The translations under genes and the position numbers were made by a program. Below, piece by piece: positions 41,166 through 49,820 of a stretch of 64,000 nt of DNA (its first letter is position 1; each line of letters begins with the position of its first letter). Source of the stretch: an uncultured Eubacteriales bacterium (GTDB lineage Bacteria; Bacillota; Clostridia; Oscillospirales; Oscillospiraceae); contig CASDSM010000036.1 in the NCBI GenBank assembly GCA_949283375.1, positions 1 to 64,000 on the forward strand, written 5' to 3'. The notes under the pieces were generated by a model. That model was not told where the DNA came from and made no database searches. It worked only from the letters and a program-made list of their open reading frames with translations.

Positions 41166-43292
41166 ATGAAGGTGATCAAGCGAGACGGCGCGACGGTGGA
41201 TTTCGACCGGACCAAGATCGTTGTCGCCGTACAGAAGGCGAATCAGGCGGTCGATCCGGAGATGCGCATTACCCAGACGCAGATCGACGGCATCGCCGAC
41301 TATGTGATGAAGAAGGACCGTCCCCGCCTGCTGGTGGAGGATATCCAGGACATGGTGGAGCAGCAGATCATGTCCCTCGGCAAGTACGACCTCGCCAAGG
41401 CGTATATCATCTACCGCTATATCCGCTCCCTCGCCCGGCGGCAGAACACGACGGATGACGACATCCTCGACCTGCTGCGCAACGCGAACAAGGAGATGGC
41501 GGAGGAGAACTCCAACAAGGACACCGCCGTGGCCTCCACCCAGCGCGACTATATCGCCGGCATCGTCAGCCGTGACCTCACGCGGCGCATCCTCCTGCCG
41601 GAGAAGATCTCCAAGGCGCACGACGAGGGCGTGCTCCACTTCCACGACGCGGACTACTTCGTGCAGCCCATCTTCAACTGCTGCCTGATCAACATCGGCG
41701 ACATGCTCGACAACGGCACCATGATGAACGGCAAGCTGATCGAGACGCCCAAGAGCTTCCAGGTCGCCTGCACCGTCACCACGCAGATCATCTCCTGCGT
41801 CGCCTCCAACCAGTACGGCGGCCAGAGCGTGGACATGAGCCATCTGGGCAAGTACCTGCGCCGGAGCCGGGAGAAGTTCGCCCACAAGATCCTCGAGGCC
41901 GCCGGGGGCCAGATGGATCCCGCCCTGCTCGACCGTCTGGTGAGCGAGCGGCTCAGCACCGAGCTGAAGAACGGCGTGCAGACCATCCAGTATCAGATCA
42001 ACACCCTGATGACCACCAACGGCCAGTCCCCCTTCGTCACCCTCTTCCTCTATCCGCGTGAGGACGACCCCTACGCCGAGGAGAACGCGATGATCATCGA
42101 GGAGATCCTGCGCCAGCGTCTGGAGGGCATCAAGAACGAGCAGGGCGTCTACGTCACCCCCGCCTTCCCCAAGCTGGTGTATGTGCTCGACGAGAACAAC
42201 TGCCTGCGCGGCGGCAAGTATGACTACCTGACCCGTCTGGCCGTCCGCTGCTCTGCCAAGCGGATGTATCCCGACTATATCTCCGCCAAGAAGATGCGCG
42301 AGAATTACGAGGGCAACGTCTTCTCCCCGATGGGCTGCCGCTCCTTCCTCGCCCCGTGGAAGGATGAGAACGGCAACTACCAGTTCGAAGGGCGCTTCAA
42401 CCAAGGCGTCGTGTCCATCAACCTGCCGCAGGTGGGCCTGGAGGTCCGCGGCGATATGGGCAAGTTCTGGGCGGAGTTTGACCGGCGCCTGGAGCTGTGC
42501 AAAGAGGCGCTCATGTGCCGGCACAACGCGCTCAAGGGCGTGCTCTCCGACGTGTCCCCCATTCACTGGCAGTACGGCGCCATCGCCCGCCTGCAGAAGG
42601 GGGAGACGATCGACAAGTACCTCTACGGCGGCTACTCCACCATCTCGCTGGGCTATATCGGCCTGTATGAGCTGACCTACCTGATGACCGGCCAGAGTCA
42701 CACCCAGCCGGAGGGCCTGCGCTTCGCCACCGAGGTGATGCAGCACATGAAGGACACCGTCGCCCGCTGGAAGCAGGAGACCAACATCGGCTTCGCCCTC
42801 TACGGCACCCCGGCGGAGAGCCTGTGCTACCGCTTCGCGCGGGTGGACAAGGAGCGCTATGGCACGGTGGAGAACGTGACCGACAAGGGCTACTACACCA
42901 ACTCCTACCATGTGGACGTGCGCGAGGACATCGACGCGTTCACCAAGTTCCAGTTCGAGAGCCAGTTCCAGAAGCTGTCCACCGGCGGATGCATCTCCTA
43001 TGTGGAGATCCCCAACATGCGCCACAACCTGCCCGCCCTGGAGAGTCTGGTCCAGTTCATCTACGACAACATCCAGTACGCCGAGTTCAACACCAAGAGC
43101 GACTACTGCCAGGTCTGCGGCTATGACGGGGAGATCACCATCAACGACGACCTGGAGTGGGAGTGCCCCTGCTGCGGCAACAAGGACCACCGGCTGATGA
43201 ACGTGGTCCGCCGGACCTGCGGCTATCTGGGCGAGAACTTCTGGAACGTCGGCAAGACGAAGGAGATCCGCTCCCGCGTGCTCCACCTGTAA
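41166..43292 (+). CDS. nrdD: Anaerobic ribonucleoside-triphosphate reductase (class III, catalytic subunit)
   Basis: 708 residues. The N-terminal ATP-cone (MKVIKRDGATVDFDRTKI, residues 1-95) senses ATP/dATP. The C-terminus has a zinc site (CQVCGYDGE ... CPCCGNK) and the glycyl-radical loop RTCGYLG. It reduces ribonucleotides to deoxyribonucleotides without oxygen. ATG 41166 is preceded by GAAAGGAG. It is followed 45 nt later by the activase gene. Confidence 0.97.
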   Translation: MKVIKRDGATVDFDRTKIVVAVQKANQAVDPEMRITQTQIDGIADYVMKKDRPRLLVEDIQDMVEQQIMSLGKYDLAKAYIIYRYIRSLARRQNTTDDDILDLLRNANKEMAEENSNKDTAVASTQRDYIAGIVSRDLTRRILLPEKISKAHDEGVLHFHDADYFVQPIFNCCLINIGDMLDNGTMMNGKLIETPKSFQVACTVTTQIISCVASNQYGGQSVDMSHLGKYLRRSREKFAHKILEAAGGQMDPALLDRLVSERLSTELKNGVQTIQYQINTLMTTNGQSPFVTLFLYPREDDPYAEENAMIIEEILRQRLEGIKNEQGVYVTPAFPKLVYVLDENNCLRGGKYDYLTRLAVRCSAKRMYPDYISAKKMRENYEGNVFSPMGCRSFLAPWKDENGNYQFEGRFNQGVVSINLPQVGLEVRGDMGKFWAEFDRRLELCKEALMCRHNALKGVLSDVSPIHWQYGAIARLQKGETIDKYLYGGYSTISLGYIGLYELTYLMTGQSHTQPEGLRFATEVMQHMKDTVARWKQETNIGFALYGTPAESLCYRFARVDKERYGTVENVTDKGYYTNSYHVDVREDIDAFTKFQFESQFQKLSTGGCISYVEIPNMRHNLPALESLVQFIYDNIQYAEFNTKSDYCQVCGYDGEITINDDLEWECPCCGNKDHRLMNVVRRTCGYLGENFWNVGKTKEIRSRVLHL

Positions 43293-43337
43293 GAGACCCG
43301 AGACACCGCCCCGCAGCGGGCCGGAGGAGAAGACGCC

Positions 43338-43868
43338 ATGAATTACGCGACCATCAAAAAGCGCGATATCGCCAACGGGCCGGGGGTGCGCGTCTCCCTC
43401 TTTGTCTCCGGCTGCACCCATCACTGCAAGGGCTGCTTTAACCAGGAGGCGTGGGACTTCGCCTACGGCGCGCCCTACACCCGGGAGACGGAGGACGAGG
43501 TGATCGAGGCCCTGCGCCCCTGGTATATCACCGGGCTCACCCTGCTCGGCGGGGAGCCGTTTGAGCCGTCCAACCAGGCAGCCCTGCTGCCCCTGCTGCG
43601 CCGGGTGCGCCGGGAGCTGCCGGAGAAGACCATCTGGGCCTTCACCGGCTACACGCTGGAGACCGACCTGCTCACCGGCAAGCTGGGCGACTGGGCCATC
43701 ACCCGCGAGATACTGCACTCCCTCGATGTGCTGGTGGATGGAGAGTTCATCCTGGAGCAGAAGGACATCTCCCTGCGCTTTCGCGGCTCGGCCAACCAGC
43801 GGCTGATCGACCTGCCGAAGACACTGGAGCGGGATGAGGTCGTCCTGTGGGATGACGGAACGATGTGA
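43338..43868 (+). CDS. nrdG: Anaerobic ribonucleotide reductase activating protein
   Basis: 176 residues, radical SAM protein with the CxxxCxxC motif CTHHCKGC (near residue 26) and LGGEPFEP. It generates the glycyl radical on NrdD using SAM and reduced ferredoxin or flavodoxin. A strong terminator follows. Confidence 0.96.
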   Translation: MNYATIKKRDIANGPGVRVSLFVSGCTHHCKGCFNQEAWDFAYGAPYTRETEDEVIEALRPWYITGLTLLGGEPFEPSNQAALLPLLRRVRRELPEKTIWAFTGYTLETDLLTGKLGDWAITREILHSLDVLVDGEFILEQKDISLRFRGSANQRLIDLPKTLERDEVVLWDDGTM

Positions 43869-43890
43869 CAACAGATTGCGACAGACAGGG

Positions 43891-43937
43891 AAAGTCCCTG
43901 CGTTCCCGATGGACGCAGGGACTTTACTTTTTTATTT
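43891..43937 (+). terminator. Terminator of nrdDG
   Basis: A 13-bp stem AAAGTCCCTGCGT (43891-43903) with its complement at 43913-43925, then a T-rich tail (43926-43937). It also works for the convergent minus-strand gene. Confidence 0.92.
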
Positions 43938-44793
43938 ACCGCCGTCTGTTCACCTCTAAATAGGTCGCGGCGTTAAAGAAAGCGCTCGATTTGGCATAGC
44001 TGGCCGCCAGGCGGCTATGCATCTCGCTATTCAGAGCGCTGCTTTCAATGCTTCCCATCGACAGCAACATCTGCTGGTTCTGTTCTATTACCTTTTGATT
44101 TCCCGCCTCCAGCCGACGCATACTGAGAATCATTTGCTCATTTTGGGCGACAACCTGATCCAGTTTTTCCAGAATGCGCTGAATGCCGCTTTCCATGTGT
44201 TCATGGAGCAGTGTCTCTGACAACGACGCCTGTGACGTTGTCATATAGTCATAGATATAATAGACAGACGCCAAATTGCGGTAAGGAGTGGCTAATAAGT
44301 TCACACCATAGGCTTCTTGTAAGAGACCTTTTACTTTTTCCAGCTCCCGATTAAAAAACGACGCCCTTGGTCTATACTGATCGAGCTGAAGCGTTAAATT
44401 TTGAATGAGCTCTTGCTCCGTTTGATTATGCTTTCGGACTTCATTATTCCTCCACTTTCGATTGTGATTTTCACCAGCTGTAGTAACCAAACTACTTAAT
44501 CCGCAAGCAAGGCATCCTATACCTAGGATCGAGAAAATAACTACTAAAACAAGCGACTCGGCTGCAGAAGAAAACATTGCCGCTAGTAAACACATAAAGG
44601 CAATAATAAAGCATAAAACAGCCACGTTATAGGATTTTGTCGCCTCTTCCATCTGAAAATCCTTCTGACGCATGCGATTTTCCAGTGCTGCGATATTTCC
44701 TTGCACATTCAATAAAGCTTTTTCTAATTTTCGTTTTGTCATTTCCAGCGCCAGCAAGTTCCTCAGGTAGACAATCATTCCCTCTCGCTCCAT
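43936..44793 (-). CDS. Membrane coiled-coil protein of unknown function
   Basis: 285 residues from ATG 44793 (AAAGGAG 8 nt upstream). Residues 5-45 are an amphipathic coiled coil, and two adjacent helices span about residues 52-95. A soluble part follows ('QNLTLQLDQYRPRASFFNRELEKVKGLLQEAYG'), ending in a second coiled coil with repeats of QNxQMxLSMxxxE (residues about 215-255). Base use is clearly poorer in G+C than its neighbours. The family is not recognised; the layout could suit a membrane-associated sensor or filament-forming protein. Confidence 0.75.
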   Translation of the reverse strand: MEREGMIVYLRNLLALEMTKRKLEKALLNVQGNIAALENRMRQKDFQMEEATKSYNVAVLCFIIAFMCLLAAMFSSAAESLVLVVIFSILGIGCLACGLSSLVTTAGENHNRKWRNNEVRKHNQTEQELIQNLTLQLDQYRPRASFFNRELEKVKGLLQEAYGVNLLATPYRNLASVYYIYDYMTTSQASLSETLLHEHMESGIQRILEKLDQVVAQNEQMILSMRRLEAGNQKVIEQNQQMLLSMGSIESSALNSEMHSRLAASYAKSSAFFNAATYLEVNRRR

Positions 44794-44957
44794 ACATTTT
44801 TCTCCTTTTTTTAGACAATTTTTATCTAGCTCATTGCCACAAAGCATTTCTTAATTATCTTTTCCCACAGTATAGATAAATTCTATCTAAAAGTCAATAG
44901 ACAAATGATAACCCGGTATACTTTTATTATCCTGTCTTTACAAGGTAGTGAAATGGC

Positions 44958-45170
44958 ATGCGCAACCGGATCAAAAATCTGCGGGAAGACCATGATTACA
45001 CGCAGCAAAATATCGCCGATGCCATTGGGATCACGCAGCGGAAGTACAGCTATATCGAGACCGGCACGCAACCGCTGACCGACGAGATTTTGGTCCGCCT
45101 GTCACAGTTCTACCAAGTCAGCATCGACTATCTGCTCTATCAGACCGACCGGCCGCAGCGATATCCATGA
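44958..45170 (+). CDS. Small Xre-family transcriptional regulator
   Basis: 70 residues, one HTH_3 (Cro/C1) domain: 'IKNLREDHDYTQQNIADAIGITQRKYSYIETGTQPLTDEILVRLSQFYQVSIDYLL'. It covers the domain only, with a short tail and no sensor part. It is divergent from the low-GC membrane protein, which it may regulate. The Shine-Dalgarno is weak (AAGG at 44942-44945). Confidence 0.85.
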   Translation: MRNRIKNLREDHDYTQQNIADAIGITQRKYSYIETGTQPLTDEILVRLSQFYQVSIDYLLYQTDRPQRYP

Positions 45171-45182
45171 CGCGTCAGGCAT

Positions 45183-45217
45183 AAAAAGGGGGCCAGCGAC
45201 AAATCGCTGGCCCTTTT
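45183..45217. terminator. Terminator between Xre gene and tRNA-Ser
   Basis: A stem GGGCCAGCGA with TCGCTGGCCC and a 4-nt loop, flanked by A and T runs on both sides, so it serves both converging transcripts. Confidence 0.9.
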
Positions 45218-45305
45218 TGGCGCAGCGGGTGGGATTCGAACCCACGGTACCAGAGGTACACCTGATTTCGAGTCAGGCTCGTTATGACCACTTCGATACC
45301 GCTGC
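45218..45305 (-). tRNA. tRNA-Ser(CGA)
   Basis: Long variable arm class II tRNA. Acceptor GCAGCGG (5' end at 45305) pairs with CCGCTGC, then discriminator G and an encoded CCA (45218-45220). Anticodon loop CTCGAAA gives anticodon CGA, reading UCG. T-loop GGTTCGAATCC is intact. Transcribed on the minus strand. Confidence 0.96.
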
Positions 45306-45343
45306 GCATGCAGTTGGCCGGGCAGAGCGCCCGGAACGCCACT

Positions 45344-45372
45344 ATTATGCCACAGGCCGCGGAAAAAAGCAA
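45344..45372 (-). promoter_or_regulatory. Promoter of tRNA-Ser
   Basis: Minus-strand TTGCTT (complement of 45367-45372), 17 nt, CATAAT (complement of 45344-45349), about 38 nt upstream of the tRNA 5' end. Confidence 0.6.
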
Positions 45373-45438
45373 CACCCAATCTCGCCCGCGGCGCAGCTCA
45401 GGACAGAAAAAGACCTGTTCAGACGCAGACGGATGTGG

Positions 45439-45469
45439 TATACTGGCAGGGAGCCGGGGCTCCGGCTCC
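45439..45469 (+). promoter_or_regulatory. metY -10 box and 5' stem-loop
   Basis: TATACT at 45439-45444. The predicted message begins with a GC hairpin, GGAGCCGG (45450-45457) with CCGGCTCC (45462-45469), which may protect the 5' end. No S-box or T-box structure is seen. Confidence 0.5.
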
Positions 45470-45499
45470 TCGATCCGACTAGAGAAGGAGACCATCACC

Positions 45500-46789
45500 A
45501 TGAGCGATCAGAATTGGAACATTGAGACCAAGTGCATTCAGGCCGGCTATGCGCCGAAGAACGGCGAGCCGCGGATGATGCCCATCATCCAGAGCACCAC
45601 TTTCAAATATGACTCCTCTGAGGAGATGGGCAAGCTCTTTGACCTGGAGAAGAGCGGCTACTTCTACACCCGCCTGCAAAATCCCACCAACGACTATGTC
45701 GCGGCCAAGATCGCCGCGCTCGAGGGCGGCACCGCTGCGATGCTCACCTCCTCCGGCCAGGCGGCGAGCTTTTTCTCCATCTTCAACATCTGCACGGCGG
45801 GCGACCACGTCGTCTCCTCCGCCACCATCTACGGCGGCACCTTCAATCTCTTCCATGTGACGATGAAAAAGATGGGCATCGACTTCACCTTCGTCGACCC
45901 CGGCTGCTCGGATGAGGAGCTGGAGGCGGCCTTCCGCCCGAACACGAAGGCGGTCTTCGGCGAGACCATCGCCAATCCCGCCCTCGTCGTGCTCGACATC
46001 GAGCGCTTTGCCAGGGCGGCCCACGCGCACGGCGTGCCCCTCATCATCGACAACACCTTTGCCACCCCCATCAACTGCCGCCCCTTCGAGTGGGGCGCAG
46101 ACATCGTCATCCACTCCACCACCAAGTACATGGACGGCCACGACTGCGGTGTGGGCGGCTGCATCGTGGACTCCGGCCGGTTTGACTGGATGGCCCACGC
46201 GGACAAGTTCCCCGGCCTCTGCACCCCGGACGAGAGCTATCACGGCATCACCTACGCCGAGCGCTTCGGCAAGGAGGGGGCCTATATCACCAAGGCGACC
46301 GCCCAGCTCATGCGCGACCTCGGCTCCATCCCCGCGCCGATGAACGCCTTCCTGCTCAACCTCGGTCTGGAGAGCCTGCATGTGCGCATGCCGCGCCATT
46401 GCGAGAACGCGATGAAGGTCGCCCGCTTCCTGCAGGGACATGAGAAGGTCGCCTGGATCAACTACCCCGGCCTGGAGAACAGCCCCTACCACGCCCTGGC
46501 ACAGAAGTATATGCCGAACGGCACCTGCGGTGTCATCGCCTTCGGCGTCAAGGGAGGCCGCGCCGCAGCGGAGACCTTCATGAGCCACCTGAAGCTGGCC
46601 ATGATCGCCACCCATGTGGCAGACGCGCACACCTGTGTGCTCCATCCTGCCTCCTCCACTCACCGTCAGCTCACCGACGAGGAGCTGGTCGCCGCCGGCG
46701 TCAGCCCCGACCTCATCCGCCTGTCCGTCGGCATCGAGAACGGCGACGACATCGTCGCCGATGTCGCCCAGGCCCTCGCGGCGATCTGA
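45500..46789 (+). CDS. metY: O-acetylhomoserine sulfhydrylase (PLP-dependent Cys/Met metabolism enzyme)
   Basis: 429 residues, MetY length; cystathionine gamma-synthase relatives are about 380. The PLP lysine is in HSTTKYMDGH (near residue 210), with YTRLQNPT and a D-N-T-F-A-T motif. It makes homocysteine from O-acetylhomoserine and sulfide. ATG 45500 has AAGGAG 9 nt upstream. A methionine gamma-lyase function is less likely given length and sequence. Confidence 0.88.
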   Translation: MSDQNWNIETKCIQAGYAPKNGEPRMMPIIQSTTFKYDSSEEMGKLFDLEKSGYFYTRLQNPTNDYVAAKIAALEGGTAAMLTSSGQAASFFSIFNICTAGDHVVSSATIYGGTFNLFHVTMKKMGIDFTFVDPGCSDEELEAAFRPNTKAVFGETIANPALVVLDIERFARAAHAHGVPLIIDNTFATPINCRPFEWGADIVIHSTTKYMDGHDCGVGGCIVDSGRFDWMAHADKFPGLCTPDESYHGITYAERFGKEGAYITKATAQLMRDLGSIPAPMNAFLLNLGLESLHVRMPRHCENAMKVARFLQGHEKVAWINYPGLENSPYHALAQKYMPNGTCGVIAFGVKGGRAAAETFMSHLKLAMIATHVADAHTCVLHPASSTHRQLTDEELVAAGVSPDLIRLSVGIENGDDIVADVAQALAAI

Positions 46790-46812
46790 GCATAAGCCGC
46801 CTCTCCATCGGA

Positions 46813-46847
46813 AAAGGGCGTGCTGCCATTTTCGCAGCACGCCCTTT
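46813..46847. terminator. Terminator after metY
   Basis: A 14-bp stem AAAGGGCGTGCTGC (46813-46826) with GCAGCACGCCCTTT (46834-46847), 7-nt loop. A and T runs on either side serve metY and the convergent RiPP operon. Confidence 0.9.
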
Positions 46848-46905
46848 GTTGTGTCTGAAGGCTGGTACACTGAGCCGCCACCCGCTCCGGAATGGCGGCT
46901 TTTTC

Positions 46906-47172
46906 TTACGGCTCGAGGATGTGATGATGCTCGAGGCGGCGGACGAACTCCTCTGTGTCGGCGCGGGCAGTGGCTTCGTCCACCTCAAACTCCCCCACCA
47001 CCGCCTCCACCAGCTCATCCAGGGTCTTGGGGGTGCGCAGCTGCTCCCAGATGAAGTAGCCCACCTCGTTCGTGGAGACCAGACTGCCAAAGTCCAGCGC
47101 CGCCATGCCGGTCGGGACCAGCACATACTCCCCCGCGATCTCGCGGAGCATGAAGTCACTCTTGATGACCAT
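46906..47172 (-). CDS. PqqD-family RiPP recognition protein
   Basis: 88 residues, winged-helix PqqD/RRE fold: 'LREIAGEYVLVPTG' and 'LVSTNEVGYFIWEQLRTPKTLDELVEAVVGEFEVDEATARADTEEFVRRLEHHHIL'. Such proteins bind the leader of the precursor peptide and deliver it to the radical SAM enzyme. It is last in the operon, 12 nt after the membrane-anchored protein. Confidence 0.9.
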   Translation of the reverse strand: MVIKSDFMLREIAGEYVLVPTGMAALDFGSLVSTNEVGYFIWEQLRTPKTLDELVEAVVGEFEVDEATARADTEEFVRRLEHHHILEP

Positions 47173-47184
47173 CGCGTCCTCCCC

Positions 47185-47787
47185 TCAGTGCTCGTAGACC
47201 ATGACGCGGGTGGACTGGGTGATCAGCTCGTTGATCTCCGCGATCTCCACCGCGGAGAACTCCGCCGGGATCTCCGCCGGGTCCACCTCCTCAAAGGTGG
47301 CAAAGCCGATCACCTCGGAGTAGACGTCCTTCGTCCCGGCGTCGCCGCGCTCGCCCTCCAGCGGCGCGGCGTGGATGCACATCTCCTCCCCCTCCAGCGT
47401 GAAGGTGAGGTAGACGCCCGCGCTGTCCATCGCGTCCTCCAGGGCGGTCTCCCCCGCCGTGTAGAACGCGCCCGGCTCAAAGGCGGGGTACTGGATCGAG
47501 ATGCCGGTCAGCACCGCCGCCGAGAGCCAGTGCTCATAGGGGGCCTCCATCCGGTCCTCCAGCTCCAGGTCCGCCGGGGGAAGTGTCTCCTCCTGTCCGT
47601 CCGTCTGTTCCGTCTGGCCGTCCGAGACGCTCTCTCCGTCCTGCGGGCCGCTCTCCGCGCCGCCCAGGCGGGACCAGAGCGCCGCCGCGAGCAGGGCCAG
47701 CACGACCACCACCGCCGCGATGCCGATCAGCAGGTACGGCTTGCGCCCCGCTTTTTGCCGTATACGGCTGCCACTTCTCTTACTCAT
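47185..47787 (-). CDS. Membrane-anchored protein of unknown function in RiPP locus
   Basis: 200 residues: a basic cytoplasmic start (SKRSGSRIRQKAGRK), one helix (residues about 19-43), an acidic Gln/Glu/Asp-rich linker, then an extracytoplasmic domain of about 130 residues with no known motif. ATG 47787 overlaps the radical SAM gene by 8 nt, so it belongs to the pathway. It might be a protease, immunity or export helper, but nothing in it shows which. Confidence 0.8.
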   Translation of the reverse strand: MSKRSGSRIRQKAGRKPYLLIGIAAVVVVLALLAAALWSRLGGAESGPQDGESVSDGQTEQTDGQEETLPPADLELEDRMEAPYEHWLSAAVLTGISIQYPAFEPGAFYTAGETALEDAMDSAGVYLTFTLEGEEMCIHAAPLEGERGDAGTKDVYSEVIGFATFEEVDPAEIPAEFSAVEIAEINELITQSTRVMVYEH

Positions 47788-48910
47788 CGTCCGTTTCCTC
47801 CATTGATGCAAGCTGTCTGCGCCACTCCTGCTCGGAGACCTCCGTCATCCGGCAGAGATAGGGCGCCTTTTCGTTCACCGAGCCGGTCTCCGCCAGCAGG
47901 ATGGCCGCGCAGGGGTGACAGATCTCCTTCTTCGTGCAGCCCGCGCAGCCGCGCAGGACCTGCTGCCGCCGGACCTCCGTCGTGATGCGCTCCCAGCAGG
48001 GGGCGAAGCCCTCCCGGAAGGGCTCGGTCACCACCGGGAACTCCATCATCCCGCAGGCGGTCATCTTGCCCTCCCAGTTGATCCAGACGCTGCTGCGGCC
48101 CGCGCGGCACTGCATCTCGCCGCTGCCGTCCGAGCCCCAGGTCTCGTCCTCCGCCTGCTGCTCCGCCGCCTCGATCTTGTCGAGCATCCAGCGCGCCGCC
48201 TCGCGGAAGCGCTCCTCGCCCAGCCGGTAGCGCTGCTTGAGCACGTTCAGCCGCCCGGACTCCTCCGCCGTCAGCCGGGAGTCGGTCGCCTCCCGCGTCC
48301 GGCGGACCGGCGGGAACATATAAGTCGCAATGTTCGCCTGGCAGCCGTGGCCGTGGGCAAAGGCGATGATCTCGCGCAGGTCGTCCTGATTCTCCGGGAT
48401 GATGCTGCCGTTGACCACCACATGGATGCCCGCCTCACGCAGCAGGGCGATCCCCCGCTCCGCCCGCTCAAAGCCGTCCGGATTCTGACAGAGCCGCCCG
48501 TAGGTCTCCCGGCTCGCCCCGTAGAGGGTGATGTTGATCCGGGTGGGGGCCCGCTGCTTGAGCCATTCCACCGTCTCCCGGTCGATCAGCGTCCCGTTGG
48601 AGTTGATGACCAGCAGAAAGCCCATGTCGTGCAGCGTCTCGTAGAGCCGCCGGAACTCGGGATAGAGGAACGGCTCCCCGCCGGTGAGCAGGAGATAGAG
48701 CATCCCCGCCTCCCGGCACTCCTTCGCCAGCGCGATCCACTCGTCCGCCGTGATCTCCCGCTTGCCCAGGCGCGCCAGCTCCGCCTTCGTCTTGCGGACA
48801 TAGCACATCCGGCAGGCAAAGTTGCACACCGGCGAGAGCTCAAACGTCCCGCCCAGCGGGATGCGCAGCCGCGCCGCCTTGCTGTAGAGATAGTCCTTAT
48901 ACGTCCTCAT
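47780..48910 (-). CDS. Radical SAM/SPASM peptide-modifying enzyme
   Basis: 376 residues. Radical SAM motif CNFACRMC (near residue 29) and TGGEPFLYPEF. The C-terminal SPASM region has Cys residues for extra [4Fe-4S] clusters (MQCRAG, MTACGMM, CAGCTKKEICHPC). Such enzymes make thioether, C-C or epimerised residues in RiPPs. It starts by overlapping the HprK-like gene by 14 nt. The modification is not predictable from sequence. Confidence 0.9.
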   Translation of the reverse strand: MRTYKDYLYSKAARLRIPLGGTFELSPVCNFACRMCYVRKTKAELARLGKREITADEWIALAKECREAGMLYLLLTGGEPFLYPEFRRLYETLHDMGFLLVINSNGTLIDRETVEWLKQRAPTRINITLYGASRETYGRLCQNPDGFERAERGIALLREAGIHVVVNGSIIPENQDDLREIIAFAHGHGCQANIATYMFPPVRRTREATDSRLTAEESGRLNVLKQRYRLGEERFREAARWMLDKIEAAEQQAEDETWGSDGSGEMQCRAGRSSVWINWEGKMTACGMMEFPVVTEPFREGFAPCWERITTEVRRQQVLRGCAGCTKKEICHPCAAILLAETGSVNEKAPYLCRMTEVSEQEWRRQLASMEETDDE

Positions 48911-49760
48911 GCAAACCTCCCATTGCCCGCTCCAGCGCCTCCACAGCGCCCAGGTCCGCCCGGTTGCGCAGGCGGAGCACCGGTACCGCCCCGATGAGGT
49001 CCATCGCGAGATGGCCCGCCAGCGCCGTCTCCGCCTTGCTCCAGCGGTGAAACGCCAGCCCGGCCAGCACCGCCCGGTAGCGCGCCGCCGCCGTCATGGG
49101 CAAGATCACATTCTCCGGCCCCTGCTCGAGCAGGACGATGGCCGCCAGCGGCGCCGTCTCGTTGCGGCAGATCTTGGACGAGCCGCAGACGGACACCCCG
49201 CCGGCACACCACCCCGCCGCGCGGGGGAAGACCAGCGCCCGGTCGCCGTTGATCACCTCCGCGCCCCGCTCCCGCCGCCACAGCTCCGCCTGGGTGGACT
49301 TGCCCGCCCCGCTGAACCCGGCAAAGAGGATCGCCCGGCCCCGGTGGCGGATGTAGGAGCAGTGCAGGGTCCCGCAGCGGCGGTGCAGCAGGCCGCTGTG
49401 AAAGCCGGAGAGGGAGAGGAGCCAGTTGACTGAAAAAACCGGGTCCTCATACAGCTCCGGATGGACCGTGGCCGTGATTTCCGCCCCGCTCCAGTCCTCC
49501 GGCGCAATGCGAATGGCGGGGTCTGGCGTTCGGAACCAGTTGTAGAGATAACATCTCCCCCCGCGCTCCTCATAGCGCATGAGGCCGGAGCGCCGGGCGT
49601 CCTCCGGCAGTATGATGGTCTCCGTTCTTGCGTACAGGGTCACGTCCGGCACAGCCTCGCCCGTCCGGAATGGCTCCAGATACGGGCCGTCCGGCAGGTG
49701 CGCAGGGCAGCCCTTCACCGCGAGGGAGATATCCGCAAATTGATAGTATCTTGTGTTCAT
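48897..49760 (-). CDS. HPr kinase-like protein in RiPP locus
   Basis: 287 residues. P-loop GFSGAGKST (near residue 148) in a HprK-type C-terminal fold, and 'HCSYIRHRGRAILFAG' before it. Similar short HprK-like kinases occur in RiPP clusters (for example lasso-peptide and PqqD-linked loci) and may phosphorylate or otherwise handle the peptide. It is not a canonical HprK, because the N-terminal domain differs. It follows the precursor gene after a strong hairpin. Confidence 0.8.
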   Translation of the reverse strand: MNTRYYQFADISLAVKGCPAHLPDGPYLEPFRTGEAVPDVTLYARTETIILPEDARRSGLMRYEERGGRCYLYNWFRTPDPAIRIAPEDWSGAEITATVHPELYEDPVFSVNWLLSLSGFHSGLLHRRCGTLHCSYIRHRGRAILFAGFSGAGKSTQAELWRRERGAEVINGDRALVFPRAAGWCAGGVSVCGSSKICRNETAPLAAIVLLEQGPENVILPMTAAARYRAVLAGLAFHRWSKAETALAGHLAMDLIGAVPVLRLRNRADLGAVEALERAMGGLHEDV

Positions 49761-49779
49761 CGTACCACATCATAGAAGA

Positions 49780-49809
49780 GGGGGCATACCTCGCATGAGG
49801 TATGCCCCC
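49780..49809 (-). terminator. Attenuator hairpin between precursor and modification genes
   Basis: A 13-bp perfect stem, GGGGGCATACCTC (49780-49792) with GAGGTATGCCCCC (49797-49809), 4-nt loop, followed on the minus strand by a short pyrimidine run. It would give more precursor message than enzyme message. Confidence 0.75.
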
Positions 49810-49820
49810 AAGAGGACGGG

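Noticed and set aside
45200-45310. tRNA-Ser as an integration site for the low-GC patch
   Set aside because: No second copy of the tRNA 3' end and no integrase were found near the patch, so attachment sites cannot be supported.
45306-45499. T-box or S-box riboswitch before metY
   Set aside because: The transcript leader is only about 50 nt, with one simple hairpin and none of the conserved motifs of either class.
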